Source of the DNA: [Clostridium] fimetarium
GTDB lineage: Bacteria; Bacillota; Clostridia; Lachnospirales; Lachnospiraceae
Direction: 5' to 3'
Assembly (NCBI RefSeq): GCF_900111235.1
Contig: NZ_FOJI01000006.1
Coordinates: 124,001-188,000 of the forward strand
Length of the DNA stretch: 64,000 nucleotides
Shown here: piece by piece, positions 1 to 9,383 of the stretch
Layout: each line of letters begins with the position of its first letter
Numbering within the stretch: the stretch's first letter is position 1
The notes under the pieces: model-generated
Told to the model about the DNA's origin: nothing
What the model saw: the letters and a program-made list of their open reading frames with translations, nothing else
The model's database searches: none
Made by a program: the position numbers and the translations under genes

Positions 1-1
1 T

Positions 2-1651
2 TTAATTAATAATACAACAAAACAAACAGCAACAATGTTTAATAGCAGACTTGAAATAATTTTAAATCAATATAATAAACTTGGAGATAATTTAAGCCTG
101 TGGAGGCTTGTTAATGATAGATATAGTTCCGAAAATAGTGCTCAAAAGTATGATGATATTATTGAGATTTATAATAAAATGGATGAGATATATTCTAACA
201 ATGGCGAAATAATGGATTCAATATATTTTGAGAATTCACATGGAACGGTAGTACAGATTTATAAAGATATGGTATACGATAAGGCATCTGCCGATCTTGG
301 ATCCTATAATCTTAACCAGAATCCAGAAAATTATGGGTATATCTGGATTAATAATCATGAAGATAGCATCTTTAAGACAAAAATACCTCGAAATGTAATT
401 ACTATTGTACAAAAACTTAAAAATTTAAAAAATGAAGAAATCGGAACAATGATTCTTAATTTAAAAAGTAATTATTTTGAAAAATTATTGAATCAGGTAG
501 AAATTAGTGAAAATGGATATGCTATGTTATTGAGCGAAGATGGATATATGATATCAGATGTAGTTGATGAGAAATTTATGTTAACAAAAGAGGAACAAGA
601 TTTGCTATTACAACAAGCACAAGTGAATACTGTAAATACAGAAATAAAAGGCACAAATTCAAACCAAAATATGTTTCTATATTATGCACCATTAAAAGTA
701 AATAACTGGTATCTAGTGTCAGTTGTACCATATAATGATTTGATGAGTAGCTCAAGACAATTGGCCTACGTCTTAACTTTGATTATAATAATTGTATTGG
801 TAGTAGCCATTATTATTTCTGCATTTTTAGCGACATTAATCACAAGACCTATTGAAAAATTGTCAAAGCAAGTAATTGAGTTTCAGACTAATCCCAACGT
901 TGAATTTGAAGTGAAGTCAGGGTATGAACTTACAACGTTAGCAAATGGGCTATCAAGTTTGAAAATGTCTGTTGAAAAATTATTGGATCAAGTACGCATT
1001 GAGCAAGAGCAAAAGGCGAAATTGAAACTCCTTATGCTTCAGGCGCAGATACAACCACATTTTTTGTATAATACATTAGCTTCAATCAACCAACTAATTA
1101 ATTTGAAAGAAAATAGCAAGGCAAGCAAAATGTGTGAAGCTTTGTCAAAGTTTTATCGATTAGGCCTTAGTAATGGAAAGGACATTATTTCTGTGAAAGA
1201 GGAAATAGAACATATCAAAAATTATCTTTTTATACAAAAATATCGATATGAAAAAGATTTTGAATATAGTATTAATATTGCTGAAAATATTATGGACATG
1301 AATATTTTAAAATTATCATTACAACCTTTGGTTGAAAATGCAATATATCATGGTATTAAAAACAAAGAGGATATTGGTATGATAGTAATTTCAGGATATA
1401 AAGCTGAGAATACAATGATTTTGGAAATATTTGATGATGGTTGTGGCATGACAGAAGATGAATTAAAACAAATCAGAGAAAATGCAAATTCACTTTCAAA
1501 TGAAGTGATGGATAGTGGTTTTGGAATATACAATGTCAGCAGCCGACTAAAACTGTTTTTTGGAAATGAGGCCCAACTTATGTTTGACAGTAGTAAAGGT
1601 GTTTATACCCAGGTAAAGATTATCATTCCTTTAGATAAGTTAGGAGAATAA
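2..1651 (+). CDS. YesM/LytS-type sensor histidine kinase, 5'-truncated by window
   Basis: Membrane sensor kinase that should phosphorylate the AraC-type regulator encoded next. The frame is open from base 2 with no stop before the first ATG (35), and the N-terminal membrane segment usual for this family is missing, so the gene starts outside the window. Counting from the ATG at 35: an extracellular dCache-like sensor region (about 1-240), a membrane helix (about 245-270), a HAMP segment starting at TRPIEKL, a His_kinase domain with phosphoacceptor H342 in QPHFLYN, then an HATPase_c domain with N-box LVENAIYHG and G-boxes DDGCGM and GFGIYN. The stop lies 4 nt before the regulator gene, so the two are co-transcribed. 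Carbohydrate sensing is common in this family, but no transporter is visible here, so the ligand is unknown. Confidence 0.9.
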   Translation, partial: LINNTTKQTATMFNSRLEIILNQYNKLGDNLSLWRLVNDRYSSENSAQKYDDIIEIYNKMDEIYSNNGEIMDSIYFENSHGTVVQIYKDMVYDKASADLGSYNLNQNPENYGYIWINNHEDSIFKTKIPRNVITIVQKLKNLKNEEIGTMILNLKSNYFEKLLNQVEISENGYAMLLSEDGYMISDVVDEKFMLTKEEQDLLLQQAQVNTVNTEIKGTNSNQNMFLYYAPLKVNNWYLVSVVPYNDLMSSSRQLAYVLTLIIIIVLVVAIIISAFLATLITRPIEKLSKQVIEFQTNPNVEFEVKSGYELTTLANGLSSLKMSVEKLLDQVRIEQEQKAKLKLLMLQAQIQPHFLYNTLASINQLINLKENSKASKMCEALSKFYRLGLSNGKDIISVKEEIEHIKNYLFIQKYRYEKDFEYSINIAENIMDMNILKLSLQPLVENAIYHGIKNKEDIGMIVISGYKAENTMILEIFDDGCGMTEDELKQIRENANSLSNEVMDSGFGIYNVSSRLKLFFGNEAQLMFDSSKGVYTQVKIIIPLDKLGE

Positions 1652-1655
1652 TGCT

Positions 1656-2918
1656 ATGTACAGATTAATGATAGTTGATGATGATGAAATAATAAGAGAA
1701 GGACTCGTTAAAAATATTAACTGGAATGAGAATGGAATTCAAGTAGTAGCAGAAGCAAAAAATGGTAAAGAAGCGCTCGAAAAGATAGAATTATTTATAC
1801 CAGAGATTATTTTGTCTGATATTAAAATGCCATTTATGGACGGGATAGAACTTGCAAAATATTTATATGAACACAACCCTCAAATAAAAATACTTTTATT
1901 ATCTGCGTATGAAGAATTTGAATATGCAAAGAAAGCACTACAGTATCATGTTAGCGATTATATTATGAAATATGAAAGTAATGATGTGATTCTTGATAGA
2001 GTGAAACATCTTATAGTTCAATATGAGATTGATAAAAAACATAATGAAATAATAGATAGTAATAAAGATTATCTTATGAAGGATTTTATCCAACAGTTAT
2101 GTTTTAATAAATTGGAAAAAGGCGAAATAGAGAAGAAAATAGATGATGTTAACAGTGAATATAAAACAGGATTATTTTCTGTGTTATCATTTGCAATTGA
2201 AACTTATAACAGTAAGAGGGAAACAAGTATTATAACGCTTTCAAATGACCAGAAGATAATAAATCATATTAATGAGTTTTTTAAACAGAATGAGTTCTTA
2301 ACTGTTGTATTTCAAGATAAGGAAAACATTAAATTCGTAATAAACTATAAAGGATATGTAGAATTAACTGCGGATATGTTTCGGAAAAAATTAGAATTAT
2401 TGGTTTATGAAATCGAATCATCCCATCCAATTAATATGCAGATTGGTGGAGGAAACTTTTATACACGAATAGAGGATATCCATAAATCATATCTAGAAGC
2501 AGAAGAAGCTTTAAGCACAGTGAAATATATTGAAAAGGGTAGAAGAGGCTCTAGAGTAATTCTATTTGGAACGACAAAAGATAAGCATGGGAATATGGCT
2601 GAAACAATGGACAAGATTGTTCAATATATTAATGAGCATTTTTCAGATACCGATTTATCGCTTAATACAATTGCAAGACAAGTATATCTTTCGCCTAATT
2701 ATATAAGCACTCTATTTAAAAAATATCTAGATGTAAATATAAGCAATTATATAATTGATATTAGAATGAAAAAAGCTGCAAAACTATTACGTGAAAGTGA
2801 CTATAAAGCATACGAGATAGCAAATATGGTGGGATACACCAATTCACAGTACTTTAGTATTTTATTTAAGCGAAGTATTGGTATCTCCCCCACGGATTAC
2901 CGTAGCCAAAATCAATAG
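1656..2918 (+). CDS. YesN-type response regulator with AraC DNA-binding domain
   Basis: Cytoplasmic transcription regulator, 420 aa, partner of the upstream kinase. The receiver domain (about 1-120) has the acidic pair near D8-D10, phosphoacceptor D55 in LSDIKMP, and a conserved Lys in YIMKYES. A linker of about 180 residues follows. The C-terminal 100 residues form a double helix-turn-helix of the AraC/XylS family, with the family pattern around YLSPNYISTLFKK and GYTNSQYFSILFKR. Targets are probably sugar-uptake or polysaccharide genes upstream of the window, which is inference from the family. A strong hairpin terminator follows at 2945. Confidence 0.92.
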   Translation: MYRLMIVDDDEIIREGLVKNINWNENGIQVVAEAKNGKEALEKIELFIPEIILSDIKMPFMDGIELAKYLYEHNPQIKILLLSAYEEFEYAKKALQYHVSDYIMKYESNDVILDRVKHLIVQYEIDKKHNEIIDSNKDYLMKDFIQQLCFNKLEKGEIEKKIDDVNSEYKTGLFSVLSFAIETYNSKRETSIITLSNDQKIINHINEFFKQNEFLTVVFQDKENIKFVINYKGYVELTADMFRKKLELLVYEIESSHPINMQIGGGNFYTRIEDIHKSYLEAEEALSTVKYIEKGRRGSRVILFGTTKDKHGNMAETMDKIVQYINEHFSDTDLSLNTIARQVYLSPNYISTLFKKYLDVNISNYIIDIRMKKAAKLLRESDYKAYEIANMVGYTNSQYFSILFKRSIGISPTDYRSQNQ

Positions 2919-2944
2919 GGAAAGGTCTATTACTATAGAACGTT

Positions 2945-2981
2945 AAAAAGCTAATTCTGTACAATACAGAATTAGCTTTTT
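2945..2981. terminator. Bidirectional intrinsic terminator
   Basis: A perfect 17-bp inverted repeat with a 3-nt loop (CAA), A-run on one side and T-run on the other, lies between the convergent AraC-type regulator and ABC permease genes and can stop both. Confidence 0.85.
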
Positions 2982-3002
2982 ATATAATTTAGTAACTTGA
3001 AT

Positions 3003-4154
3003 TTAGTGCTTTTTAACCTTCGAAGCCGCTAATGCTGCTGAAAAGATTGCCAAGGCAAATATAAACTCAATTCCTAAATAACTTAGAAATGTATTGATTT
3101 GCGTAGAAGTTCCTGTGTAAGTATCGATAATCTCATTTGCCTTTACATACCAATAAGTTGGTAAAAACTTTGCGAAAGCGACAACACCGCTACTCATATA
3201 TTCAAGAGGAACGAATATTCCACCAAGGAAGCTAAGTCCAAGGCCAAGAACATTTGAAGCCATATTTAATGTACTAGAAGATTCAACAAAATAACTAATG
3301 AAATAAACAATACTCATGGCAACTAATAAGAAAACAATACTATTACATACATAGAGTAAACCCTTTATACTGAAAAAATCCGAGTTATACATAATTGCAG
3401 CTAACACCATAAATAATGCCCAACAAGAAAAACTAAATAACAAACTGCTTAAAGTTAAGGATATATTTTTCTTGGTTATGGAGAGTGCTGAACACTGAAT
3501 CCTTGAATTTAAGTCATACTTCCTAAAAGTAATTAAAATAGATCCAAGTCCAACGGTAAGTATACATATAAGAATATAAGGGATATATGCAAAAAAGTAA
3601 TAAGTTGAACTTCGTACGTTTGAAGTATCACTAACTTTGTGGAGCGATATTTGTGCAGAGATAGCAGAAGTATCAAGTGCAGATTTCGCAGCATCCTCTA
3701 CAGAGTAACCAGAAGATACATAGATGTTTAAGGTTTTTAAATATTGATTGATTTGATTATCAACAAATTCACCACTTACACTTTGAGGAACTTTAACACT
3801 TTCTATCACATTTTCACTGTCACCAGCTTTGATTTTATCTTGGAATCCTTGATTTATAATAACAATATATTCAACATTTTGATAAAAAAGTTCGTCTGCC
3901 ATCGTATCTTTATCATCTATAATATTAACAATTGTGTGATTATCATCTATATACTTATATAGGCTTTTACTAAGAATTGTGTTATCCCTATCAATCACGG
4001 CAATTTTTACTTTGGTCGGCTTATAAGTCGTCTCTAGTTGTGATGGACCATTATTTGTAAGAAATATAGTTAAAGCTAGAAAAATACCGAAATATATAAA
4101 TAGGCTTGATAATTGCCGTTTAACTGTTTTGAAAAATGCTTTAAATACTTGCAT
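3003..4154 (-). CDS. ABC-2 type exporter permease (second subunit)
   Basis: Integral membrane subunit, 383 aa, of an ABC-2 exporter. One N-terminal membrane helix (about residues 15-33) is followed by an extracytoplasmic domain (about 35-185) and five C-terminal helices, the layout of YhfE/LnrN-type permeases. It starts 14 nt inside the upstream permease gene and has a strong AAGGAGG ribosome site, so the two subunits are translationally coupled. With the ATPase at 5317-6258 it makes a three-gene exporter next to a divergent LuxR-type two-component system, an arrangement known for drug or antimicrobial-peptide resistance in Firmicutes. The exported substrate cannot be told from sequence. Confidence 0.85.
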   Translation of the reverse strand: MQVFKAFFKTVKRQLSSLFIYFGIFLALTIFLTNNGPSQLETTYKPTKVKIAVIDRDNTILSKSLYKYIDDNHTIVNIIDDKDTMADELFYQNVEYIVIINQGFQDKIKAGDSENVIESVKVPQSVSGEFVDNQINQYLKTLNIYVSSGYSVEDAAKSALDTSAISAQISLHKVSDTSNVRSSTYYFFAYIPYILICILTVGLGSILITFRKYDLNSRIQCSALSITKKNISLTLSSLLFSFSCWALFMVLAAIMYNSDFFSIKGLLYVCNSIVFLLVAMSIVYFISYFVESSSTLNMASNVLGLGLSFLGGIFVPLEYMSSGVVAFAKFLPTYWYVKANEIIDTYTGTSTQINTFLSYLGIEFIFALAIFSAALAASKVKKH

Positions 4155-5283
4155 ATTTGTTCCTCCTTAATAAGAAAAAGCTTCCGAAACAAAGCAATAA
4201 TGCCATAATCCCAATAATAGCGATATCACTAATAAATCGATCATATGTATCGTACATATTAAGCGAATATAGACAGTCGGTAATTAATGCAGCTGGATTA
4301 AGTCTATTAATTATTGGATAGGTATGTTCAATGATATCTTTCATGTCGTTCTTCATTAGACCACTTAAAAAGCAACACAACATGGTAAATGCCATAATCA
4401 CAGATTCTTTTGTTTTGTCAGACCATTTGCCAACTGATCCAAGAAAAGTACCTGTAGATACACCAATTACAGAGCCGGCAAAACTGGTAAGTAGTATTAA
4501 TCCTATTTTTGATCCAAAATCGATTTTTAGTATGACGATTAAGTAGAAGAATAAGAGTAATACTGACATGTAATTCACCACAACGGACGCACAGAAATCA
4601 CCGAATATTACAATGAGTTTATGCGCTGGTGAAACTTCTCGTCTTGCACCAAGTGCCGATAAATTAGCCTGAATATTCATAACCGTATTAAGTCCAGTAA
4701 TTGAACCATATAAACAAGTCATTGCAATCAGTGCGTAGAAATACTGCGAAAGTGCATCCATTTTTGAGTTGGAAAAAGATACTTCTTTGTTAAAACTAAT
4801 ATCTTGTGACATCAAATTAATTGTATTAGTCAATTCTTCTGGATGATTGATAGCGATTTGCTTAAATATATATTCATGTTGAAGATATTGCTCAATAAAT
4901 GATTTTATAATACTTTGATTTAAACCATCACCTGAAACTGTTATTGTTGGAGTTCCAGTTGAATATATAATGCCATCAATTTTTTTATCTTTTAGTAATT
5001 GAAGTGCTTCTTCATTATTACTTGCGCTAGTAATCGTGAATAATTGGTTACTATTTTCTTGGCTAAATTGATCAATGACTGTTTCAAAAGCACTGTTTGG
5101 TATGCCTTCTGATACTAATGCTACTGGAATTGGTTTGAAATTAAATTCATTAGTATTCAGTAAATGACCGAATGAAAAATAAAATAACGTTCCAAGTACA
5201 ATTGGAAATGCGAATGTCCATAAAACTAATTCTTTCACATGGAAAAGTTGTTTGATTCTATATTTGAAAATATGAATAAACAT
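4141..5283 (-). CDS. ABC-2 type exporter permease (first subunit)
   Basis: Integral membrane protein, 380 aa, with the same plan as its neighbour: an N-terminal helix (about 20-42, WTFAFPIVLGTLFYF), an extracytoplasmic region up to about residue 185, then five or six C-terminal helices. It is probably a distant paralog of the other permease and forms a heterodimer with it. The start is supported by an AAAGGAA site. It lies 33 nt downstream of the ATPase gene in the same operon. The LnrM position in the lnr locus is the closest family parallel known to me. Confidence 0.85.
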   Translation of the reverse strand: MFIHIFKYRIKQLFHVKELVLWTFAFPIVLGTLFYFSFGHLLNTNEFNFKPIPVALVSEGIPNSAFETVIDQFSQENSNQLFTITSASNNEEALQLLKDKKIDGIIYSTGTPTITVSGDGLNQSIIKSFIEQYLQHEYIFKQIAINHPEELTNTINLMSQDISFNKEVSFSNSKMDALSQYFYALIAMTCLYGSITGLNTVMNIQANLSALGARREVSPAHKLIVIFGDFCASVVVNYMSVLLLFFYLIVILKIDFGSKIGLILLTSFAGSVIGVSTGTFLGSVGKWSDKTKESVIMAFTMLCCFLSGLMKNDMKDIIEHTYPIINRLNPAALITDCLYSLNMYDTYDRFISDIAIIGIMALLLCFGSFFLLRRNKYASI

Positions 5284-5316
5284 ATATTTGAATTCCTTTC
5301 TGAATGATTTATTTGG

Positions 5317-6258
5317 TTAATCTCTTAATTCTTTTCCAGTGATTTCAAGGAAAACATCATTAAGTGTTGGCAATTCTGAGTGTACACGCCCAAAATTAAT
5401 ATTGTTATCCTGCAAATAGTTCATAACATGGATAAGATTATGTGTGCCGCCATTACATTTAACTACTAATTGATTATTTGAATAATCAGCTGAATATACA
5501 TGGTTGAGTTGTTTGATATTTCCTACGTTTTCATTAGAAAGATTGAGAACATCAATATAGATGGTTTCGTTATTTTTAATCATCATTTTCAATTCGTTAG
5601 CAGTACCGTTAGCAAGATTCTTTCCTTTATCCATAATTACAATTCTAGAACAAATCTGTTCAACTTCTTCCATATAATGAGACGTGTATATGATAGTGGC
5701 ACCATTTTTGTTGAGGTCTAAGATTCCTTCAAGAATCTTATTCCTACTTTGTGGATCAACTGCAACCGTTGGCTCATCAAGAATAATTAACTTTGGTTTA
5801 TGCGCAATACCACATGCAATATTGAGTCTTCTAAGTAAACCACCGGAAAGCTTTCTTGGATAGAACTTTCTGAATTCTGTTAATTCTACAAATTCAATTG
5901 CTTCCTCAACATATTGTTTACGAAGCTTTTTGTCAGTTATGTATAAGCCACAGAAGAAATCAATGTTTTCATATACAGTAAGAGAGTCAAATAAGGCAAC
6001 GTTTTGCAACACTACACCAATATCTTTCTTTAAGTCATAACTGTCTGGTCTCATCTTTTTACCAAATACCTCGATATTACCTTTGTCATAAGTGAGTAAT
6101 GAAAGTAGGCAATTCAGTGTAGTTGTTTTACCAGAACCATTTGGTCCAAGCAATCCAAGTATTTCACCTTCTTCAAGGTTTAAGTTAAAATGATCAACTG
6201 CAATTAGTTCTTTGTATCGTTTTACTAGATTTTCAATTTTTACAACAGATGTGTTCAT
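5317..6258 (-). CDS. ABC exporter ATP-binding protein
   Basis: Cytoplasmic ATPase, 313 aa, driving the two-permease exporter downstream. Motifs are visible in order: Walker A GPNGSGKTT, Q-loop in VLQNVALFD, signature LSGGLLRRLN (LSGG with a non-standard tail), Walker B LIILDEP, and the H-loop in TSHYMEE. A C-terminal extension of about 90 residues follows the nucleotide-binding domain, as in the drug-export DrrA/LnrL group. The start has an AGGAGG site. It is divergent from the kinase at 6.46 kb across a 200-bp promoter region that holds a palindrome at 6351, a possible operator for the cognate regulator. Confidence 0.9.
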   Translation of the reverse strand: MNTSVVKIENLVKRYKELIAVDHFNLNLEEGEILGLLGPNGSGKTTTLNCLLSLLTYDKGNIEVFGKKMRPDSYDLKKDIGVVLQNVALFDSLTVYENIDFFCGLYITDKKLRKQYVEEAIEFVELTEFRKFYPRKLSGGLLRRLNIACGIAHKPKLIILDEPTVAVDPQSRNKILEGILDLNKNGATIIYTSHYMEEVEQICSRIVIMDKGKNLANGTANELKMMIKNNETIYIDVLNLSNENVGNIKQLNHVYSADYSNNQLVVKCNGGTHNLIHVMNYLQDNNINFGRVHSELPTLNDVFLEITGKELRD

Positions 6259-6350
6259 TTACAAATCCTCCTAATATTTTTTGAAATTTCTTATAGGTGT
6301 ATTGTATACATTTAAATTACATGTGTGTAGTGTAAAACGTAAGCATCTTA

Positions 6351-6366
6351 TATGACATTTGTCATA
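6351..6366. promoter_or_regulatory. Candidate operator palindrome in divergent promoter region
   Basis: TATGACATTTGTCATA is a perfect 7+2+7 inverted repeat between the divergent exporter and two-component operons. LuxR/NarL-type regulators commonly bind such short palindromes, so it is a plausible site for the regulator encoded at 7665. This is inference from position and symmetry. Confidence 0.45.
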
Positions 6367-6456
6367 ATTTACAAATACGGTTAAATTTTATAATTCTCTA
6401 TAAAAAAGTAGATTAGTATATCTAAATTTGATATAGTAGTAATAATTGGTAAAGAA

Positions 6457-7668
6457 ATGGAGACAGGTGCGAGAGCTATGCAAGGAATAGGTGATAGATT
6501 AATCGTTTGGATGTGTTGTTTGACATTGGCTATTTATAACAGCGGTTCATCAACAATCGTTCTAATTGGGGCCTTATTAGCATTTACAGTAAGCAGCTTC
6601 GGAATTTATATTGAAGGTAAAATTATTCGATTATCACAAATACTGATTTTTACGATAGTTTCAGTTAACTTTTCTGTTTTCATGTTTTTTATGCCCGTGG
6701 TTGTATATGAATGGTTAAACGTGGTTTGGGCATTCAACAAAGTTAAGCGTGAAAGCAAAAATAGGAATGAGTTATTTACGTTCCAAGATATATATGAAAA
6801 AAATATAATAATGTGTGCGATCCCTGCGATTGTTTTGGCTATATCAGTTGTTAATAATTTGAATAAGATTAATATAAGTTATAAGTTATGTATATTCGTC
6901 CTTACATTTATAGCTATATGGCTGAATGTATATTGTAACAATTATTCCGAACTAAAACAGAAATTCATAATCAATAGAGATAATAGTGCAGAACTGACGA
7001 TAGCATTAAAGAATAAAAATAAGTATCTAATGGAGAAACAGGATAGTGAGATATATCTAGCAACGCTACATGAGCGAAACCGTATTGCCAGAGAGATACA
7101 TGATAATGTCGGACATATGTTGTCACGTTCTATTTTGCAGATTGGTGCAGTCCTTACGATTAATAAGGACAAGGAATTACAACCCCACATAACAGGTATT
7201 AAGGATACGCTTGATATGGCAATGACGAGTATACGGACAAGCGTACATGATTTACATGATGAATCAATTGATTTAAATGAAGCCGTGAAAGAAATCGCTG
7301 CAAAAGATATGAAGAACTATGAAGTTAATATAGATTTTGACATGTCAAACGATGTGCCTCGTAATATAAAATATTGTTTTATTTCAGTATTAAAAGAAAC
7401 CGCTTCAAATATAATTAAGCACAGCAACGCTGATAAGGTTAATATTTCATTGCGAGAGCATCCAGCCTTCTTTCGATTATCAATAGAAGATAATGGAACG
7501 GTATGCGATAAAATAGACCTCGTGAATTTTGAAAATAATGGAATTGGTTTATCAAATATAAACGAACGGGTTGAAACTTTTAATGGAACTTTGAATATTA
7601 ATACTAGTAAGGGATTTAGAATCGTTATTTCTATTCCAAAGAAGTATACGGGGGATGATTTCAAATGA
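6457..7668 (+). CDS. DesK/NarX-type sensor histidine kinase
   Basis: Membrane sensor kinase, 403 aa from the ATG at 6457. The in-frame ATG at 6478 has a slightly better site (AGGTG, 8 nt away) and may be the real start. About five hydrophobic segments fill residues 10-160 with very short loops, so ligand sensing is likely within the membrane. The HisKA_3 dimerization box carries the phosphoacceptor His in REIHDNVGH, and a short HATPase_c domain ends in GIGLSNINERV. The regulator gene overlaps by 4 nt (ATGA). The pair is divergent from the ABC-2 exporter, as lnrJK is next to lnrLMN in Bacillus, so it probably senses an amphipathic antibiotic or peptide and induces the exporter. Confidence 0.88.
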   Translation: METGARAMQGIGDRLIVWMCCLTLAIYNSGSSTIVLIGALLAFTVSSFGIYIEGKIIRLSQILIFTIVSVNFSVFMFFMPVVVYEWLNVVWAFNKVKRESKNRNELFTFQDIYEKNIIMCAIPAIVLAISVVNNLNKINISYKLCIFVLTFIAIWLNVYCNNYSELKQKFIINRDNSAELTIALKNKNKYLMEKQDSEIYLATLHERNRIAREIHDNVGHMLSRSILQIGAVLTINKDKELQPHITGIKDTLDMAMTSIRTSVHDLHDESIDLNEAVKEIAAKDMKNYEVNIDFDMSNDVPRNIKYCFISVLKETASNIIKHSNADKVNISLREHPAFFRLSIEDNGTVCDKIDLVNFENNGIGLSNINERVETFNGTLNINTSKGFRIVISIPKKYTGDDFK

Positions 7669-8294
7669 AAATAGTTATTATAGATGATGATAAATTAGTA
7701 TCGATGTCATTACAGACAATATTAAATGCGCATGAAAAGATAGAAGTCGCAGGAGTTGGAAATGATGGGACAGAGGCAGTGATATTATATGATGTACATT
7801 TACCAGATGTATTATTGATGGATATCAGAATGGAAAAAATGACGGGATTAGAGGCTGCAGAAACAATTATACATAAACATCCAAAAGCAAAAATATTGTT
7901 TTTAACAACATTTTCTGATGATGAATATATTGTAAAGGCATTGAAAATCGGAGTGAAAGGGTATATCTTAAAGCAAGATTTTGAAGGGATTGCACCAGCC
8001 TTAGAGGCGGTTTTTCAAGGACAGTCTGTTTTTGGAGAATTAATTGTTGATAAGCTCCCTAATCTTTTACAAAATAGCGAAATATTTGATTATGGAGAAC
8101 TTAATATCACCAAAAAAGAATATGAAATAATTGAACTAGTAGCAGAAGGACTTAGCAATAGAGAAATTTCGGAGAAGGCATTTCTTTCCGAAGGTACAAT
8201 TCGTAATTATCTTAGTTCAATTCTTGAAAAACTCGAATTACGAGATAGAACGCAGTTGGCAGTTTTTTATTACCAACACGGAGGCAGAAAATAA
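7665..8294 (+). CDS. NarL/LuxR-type response regulator
   Basis: Cytoplasmic response regulator, 209 aa. The receiver domain has acidic residues in IIDDDK, phosphoacceptor D53 in LLMDIRM and a conserved Lys in YILKQD. A C-terminal LuxR helix-turn-helix (about 145-205) contains EGLSNREISEKAFLSEGTIRNY. It overlaps the kinase gene by 4 nt, so the two are translated together. By gene context it should activate the divergent ABC exporter operon, perhaps through the palindrome at 6351. The downstream VanZ-family gene starts only 25 nt after its stop and may belong to the same transcript. Confidence 0.92.
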   Translation: MKIVIIDDDKLVSMSLQTILNAHEKIEVAGVGNDGTEAVILYDVHLPDVLLMDIRMEKMTGLEAAETIIHKHPKAKILFLTTFSDDEYIVKALKIGVKGYILKQDFEGIAPALEAVFQGQSVFGELIVDKLPNLLQNSEIFDYGELNITKKEYEIIELVAEGLSNREISEKAFLSEGTIRNYLSSILEKLELRDRTQLAVFYYQHGGRK

Positions 8295-8319
8295 TAAGTT
8301 ATCAAGTAAAGGAAATAGT

Positions 8320-8844
8320 ATGAAATTTAATTTGAAATTTGTTGTAAAATTTATATTGAAATTATTGGTTTGGGTTCCGCCAGTTATAATTGCATTATTT
8401 ATATTTGGATTTTCTAGTCAAAATGCAGAGGAATCATCCGGTTTAAGCTCCAAAGCAGCCACGACTATTATTCACTTTGCAAATGATTCGCATATTATTA
8501 GTGTAAATGCCGAGAATGAGGCGAAATTCATTGAAAACTTGCAGTATCCCATTAGAAAATGTGCGCATATGACGGAGTACATGATATTTACTTTATCTGT
8601 TGTGCTTGCATTATATGTGTGGAATGTCAGAAACAAATGGCTTTATTTAGTTGCATTGGCAGTGGCAGTAATATTTGCCAGCACAGATGAATTTCATCAG
8701 CTATTTGTTTCGGGAAGATCTGGAAGGATTGTAGATGTACTGATTGATAGTATTGGGGCTTCAATCGGACTTCTTATTGTTTGGGGTGTTAGAAGAAAGA
8801 TGTTCAAGAGAAAAATGATAAATAATTCTATTGTTGATTATTGA
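8320..8844 (+). CDS. VanZ-family membrane protein
   Basis: Membrane protein of 174 aa with four hydrophobic segments. The family signature is clear: FSSQNAEESSGLS after the first helix, RKCAHMTEY before the second, and DEFHQLFVSGRSGRIVDVL in the third loop. VanZ-like proteins are linked to low-level teicoplanin or lipoglycopeptide resistance, but the molecular activity is not established. I place the start at the ATG at 8320 with an AAAGGA site; a longer frame from 8224 would overlap the regulator gene deeply and lacks a site. Probably the last gene of the two-component operon. Confidence 0.85.
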   Translation: MKFNLKFVVKFILKLLVWVPPVIIALFIFGFSSQNAEESSGLSSKAATTIIHFANDSHIISVNAENEAKFIENLQYPIRKCAHMTEYMIFTLSVVLALYVWNVRNKWLYLVALAVAVIFASTDEFHQLFVSGRSGRIVDVLIDSIGASIGLLIVWGVRRKMFKRKMINNSIVDY

Positions 8845-8845
8845 G

Positions 8846-8874
8846 TTGACATTCTAAATTCATTGTTTTATAAT
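8846..8874 (+). promoter_or_regulatory. Consensus sigma-A promoter for the tyrS leader
   Basis: TTGACA at 8846-8851 and TATAAT at 8869-8874 are both perfect consensus hexamers with an optimal 17-nt spacer, directly after the VanZ stop codon and upstream of the T-box leader. Confidence 0.9.
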
Positions 8875-8884
8875 CGTGATAGTT

Positions 8885-9259
8885 GAATATTGAAAAATGC
8901 ATTGAAAAGAAGAAGTAATAATATGTGAAACTTACAGAAAGCCGCCGGCTGATGAGAGGCGCAATATATCAGATTTATTTGGTATATAAGGGAAACACAT
9001 TATGAATACATCTTAGAGCTTCGTACCGAATATAAATCATCAATCAGTTGGATATAAATCTGCTGATTAGATAATTTGAAAAGTAGGCTACGACGGAACC
9101 TCGCACACGTTATAGTGCTATAGTATTGTTCCTATATAAGGGGCGTACTAGAAAAGGTAAGCAGTGTGAACTGTTTATAAATTAAGGTGGTACCACGAAT
9201 ATATCTCTCGTCCTTATTGGTTTGTTAATTATAAAACCAATAAGGGCGGGAGTTTTCTT
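8885..9259 (+). ncRNA. T-box riboswitch (tyrosine) with terminator
   Basis: 5' leader of tyrS that binds uncharged tRNA-Tyr and permits read-through. The conserved T-box sequence AAGGTGGTACCACG lies at 9184-9197. It is followed by an intrinsic terminator whose arms (9206-9224 and 9233-9251) contain CCTTATTGG and CCAATAAGG, with a T-rich tail to 9259. The terminator arm competes with the T-box antiterminator. In stem I, GAATACATC at 9004-9012 places a likely specifier codon TAC (9007-9009), which matches tyrosine and the downstream gene. A second palindrome, CGCCAAATTTGGCG (9314-9327), lies between this terminator and tyrS and is unexplained. Confidence 0.93.
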
Positions 9260-9383
9260 TATGTGTAAATAGTTTTAATATTATTAATTATAATCCAAAT
9301 ATTATATGAAAGGCGCCAAATTTGGCGGTACTGTTATAAGCTGATGCACCTATTACAATCAACCCCAGTACAGGAATAAAAAC

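Noticed and set aside
3744-3962. Plus-strand open frame inside the ABC permease gene
   Set aside because: Shadow of the real minus-strand gene; it has no ribosome site and a low-complexity Ile/Asn product.
8224-8319. Extended N-terminus of the VanZ-family protein
   Set aside because: It would overlap the response regulator gene by about 70 nt, lacks a ribosome site, and is not seen in the family.
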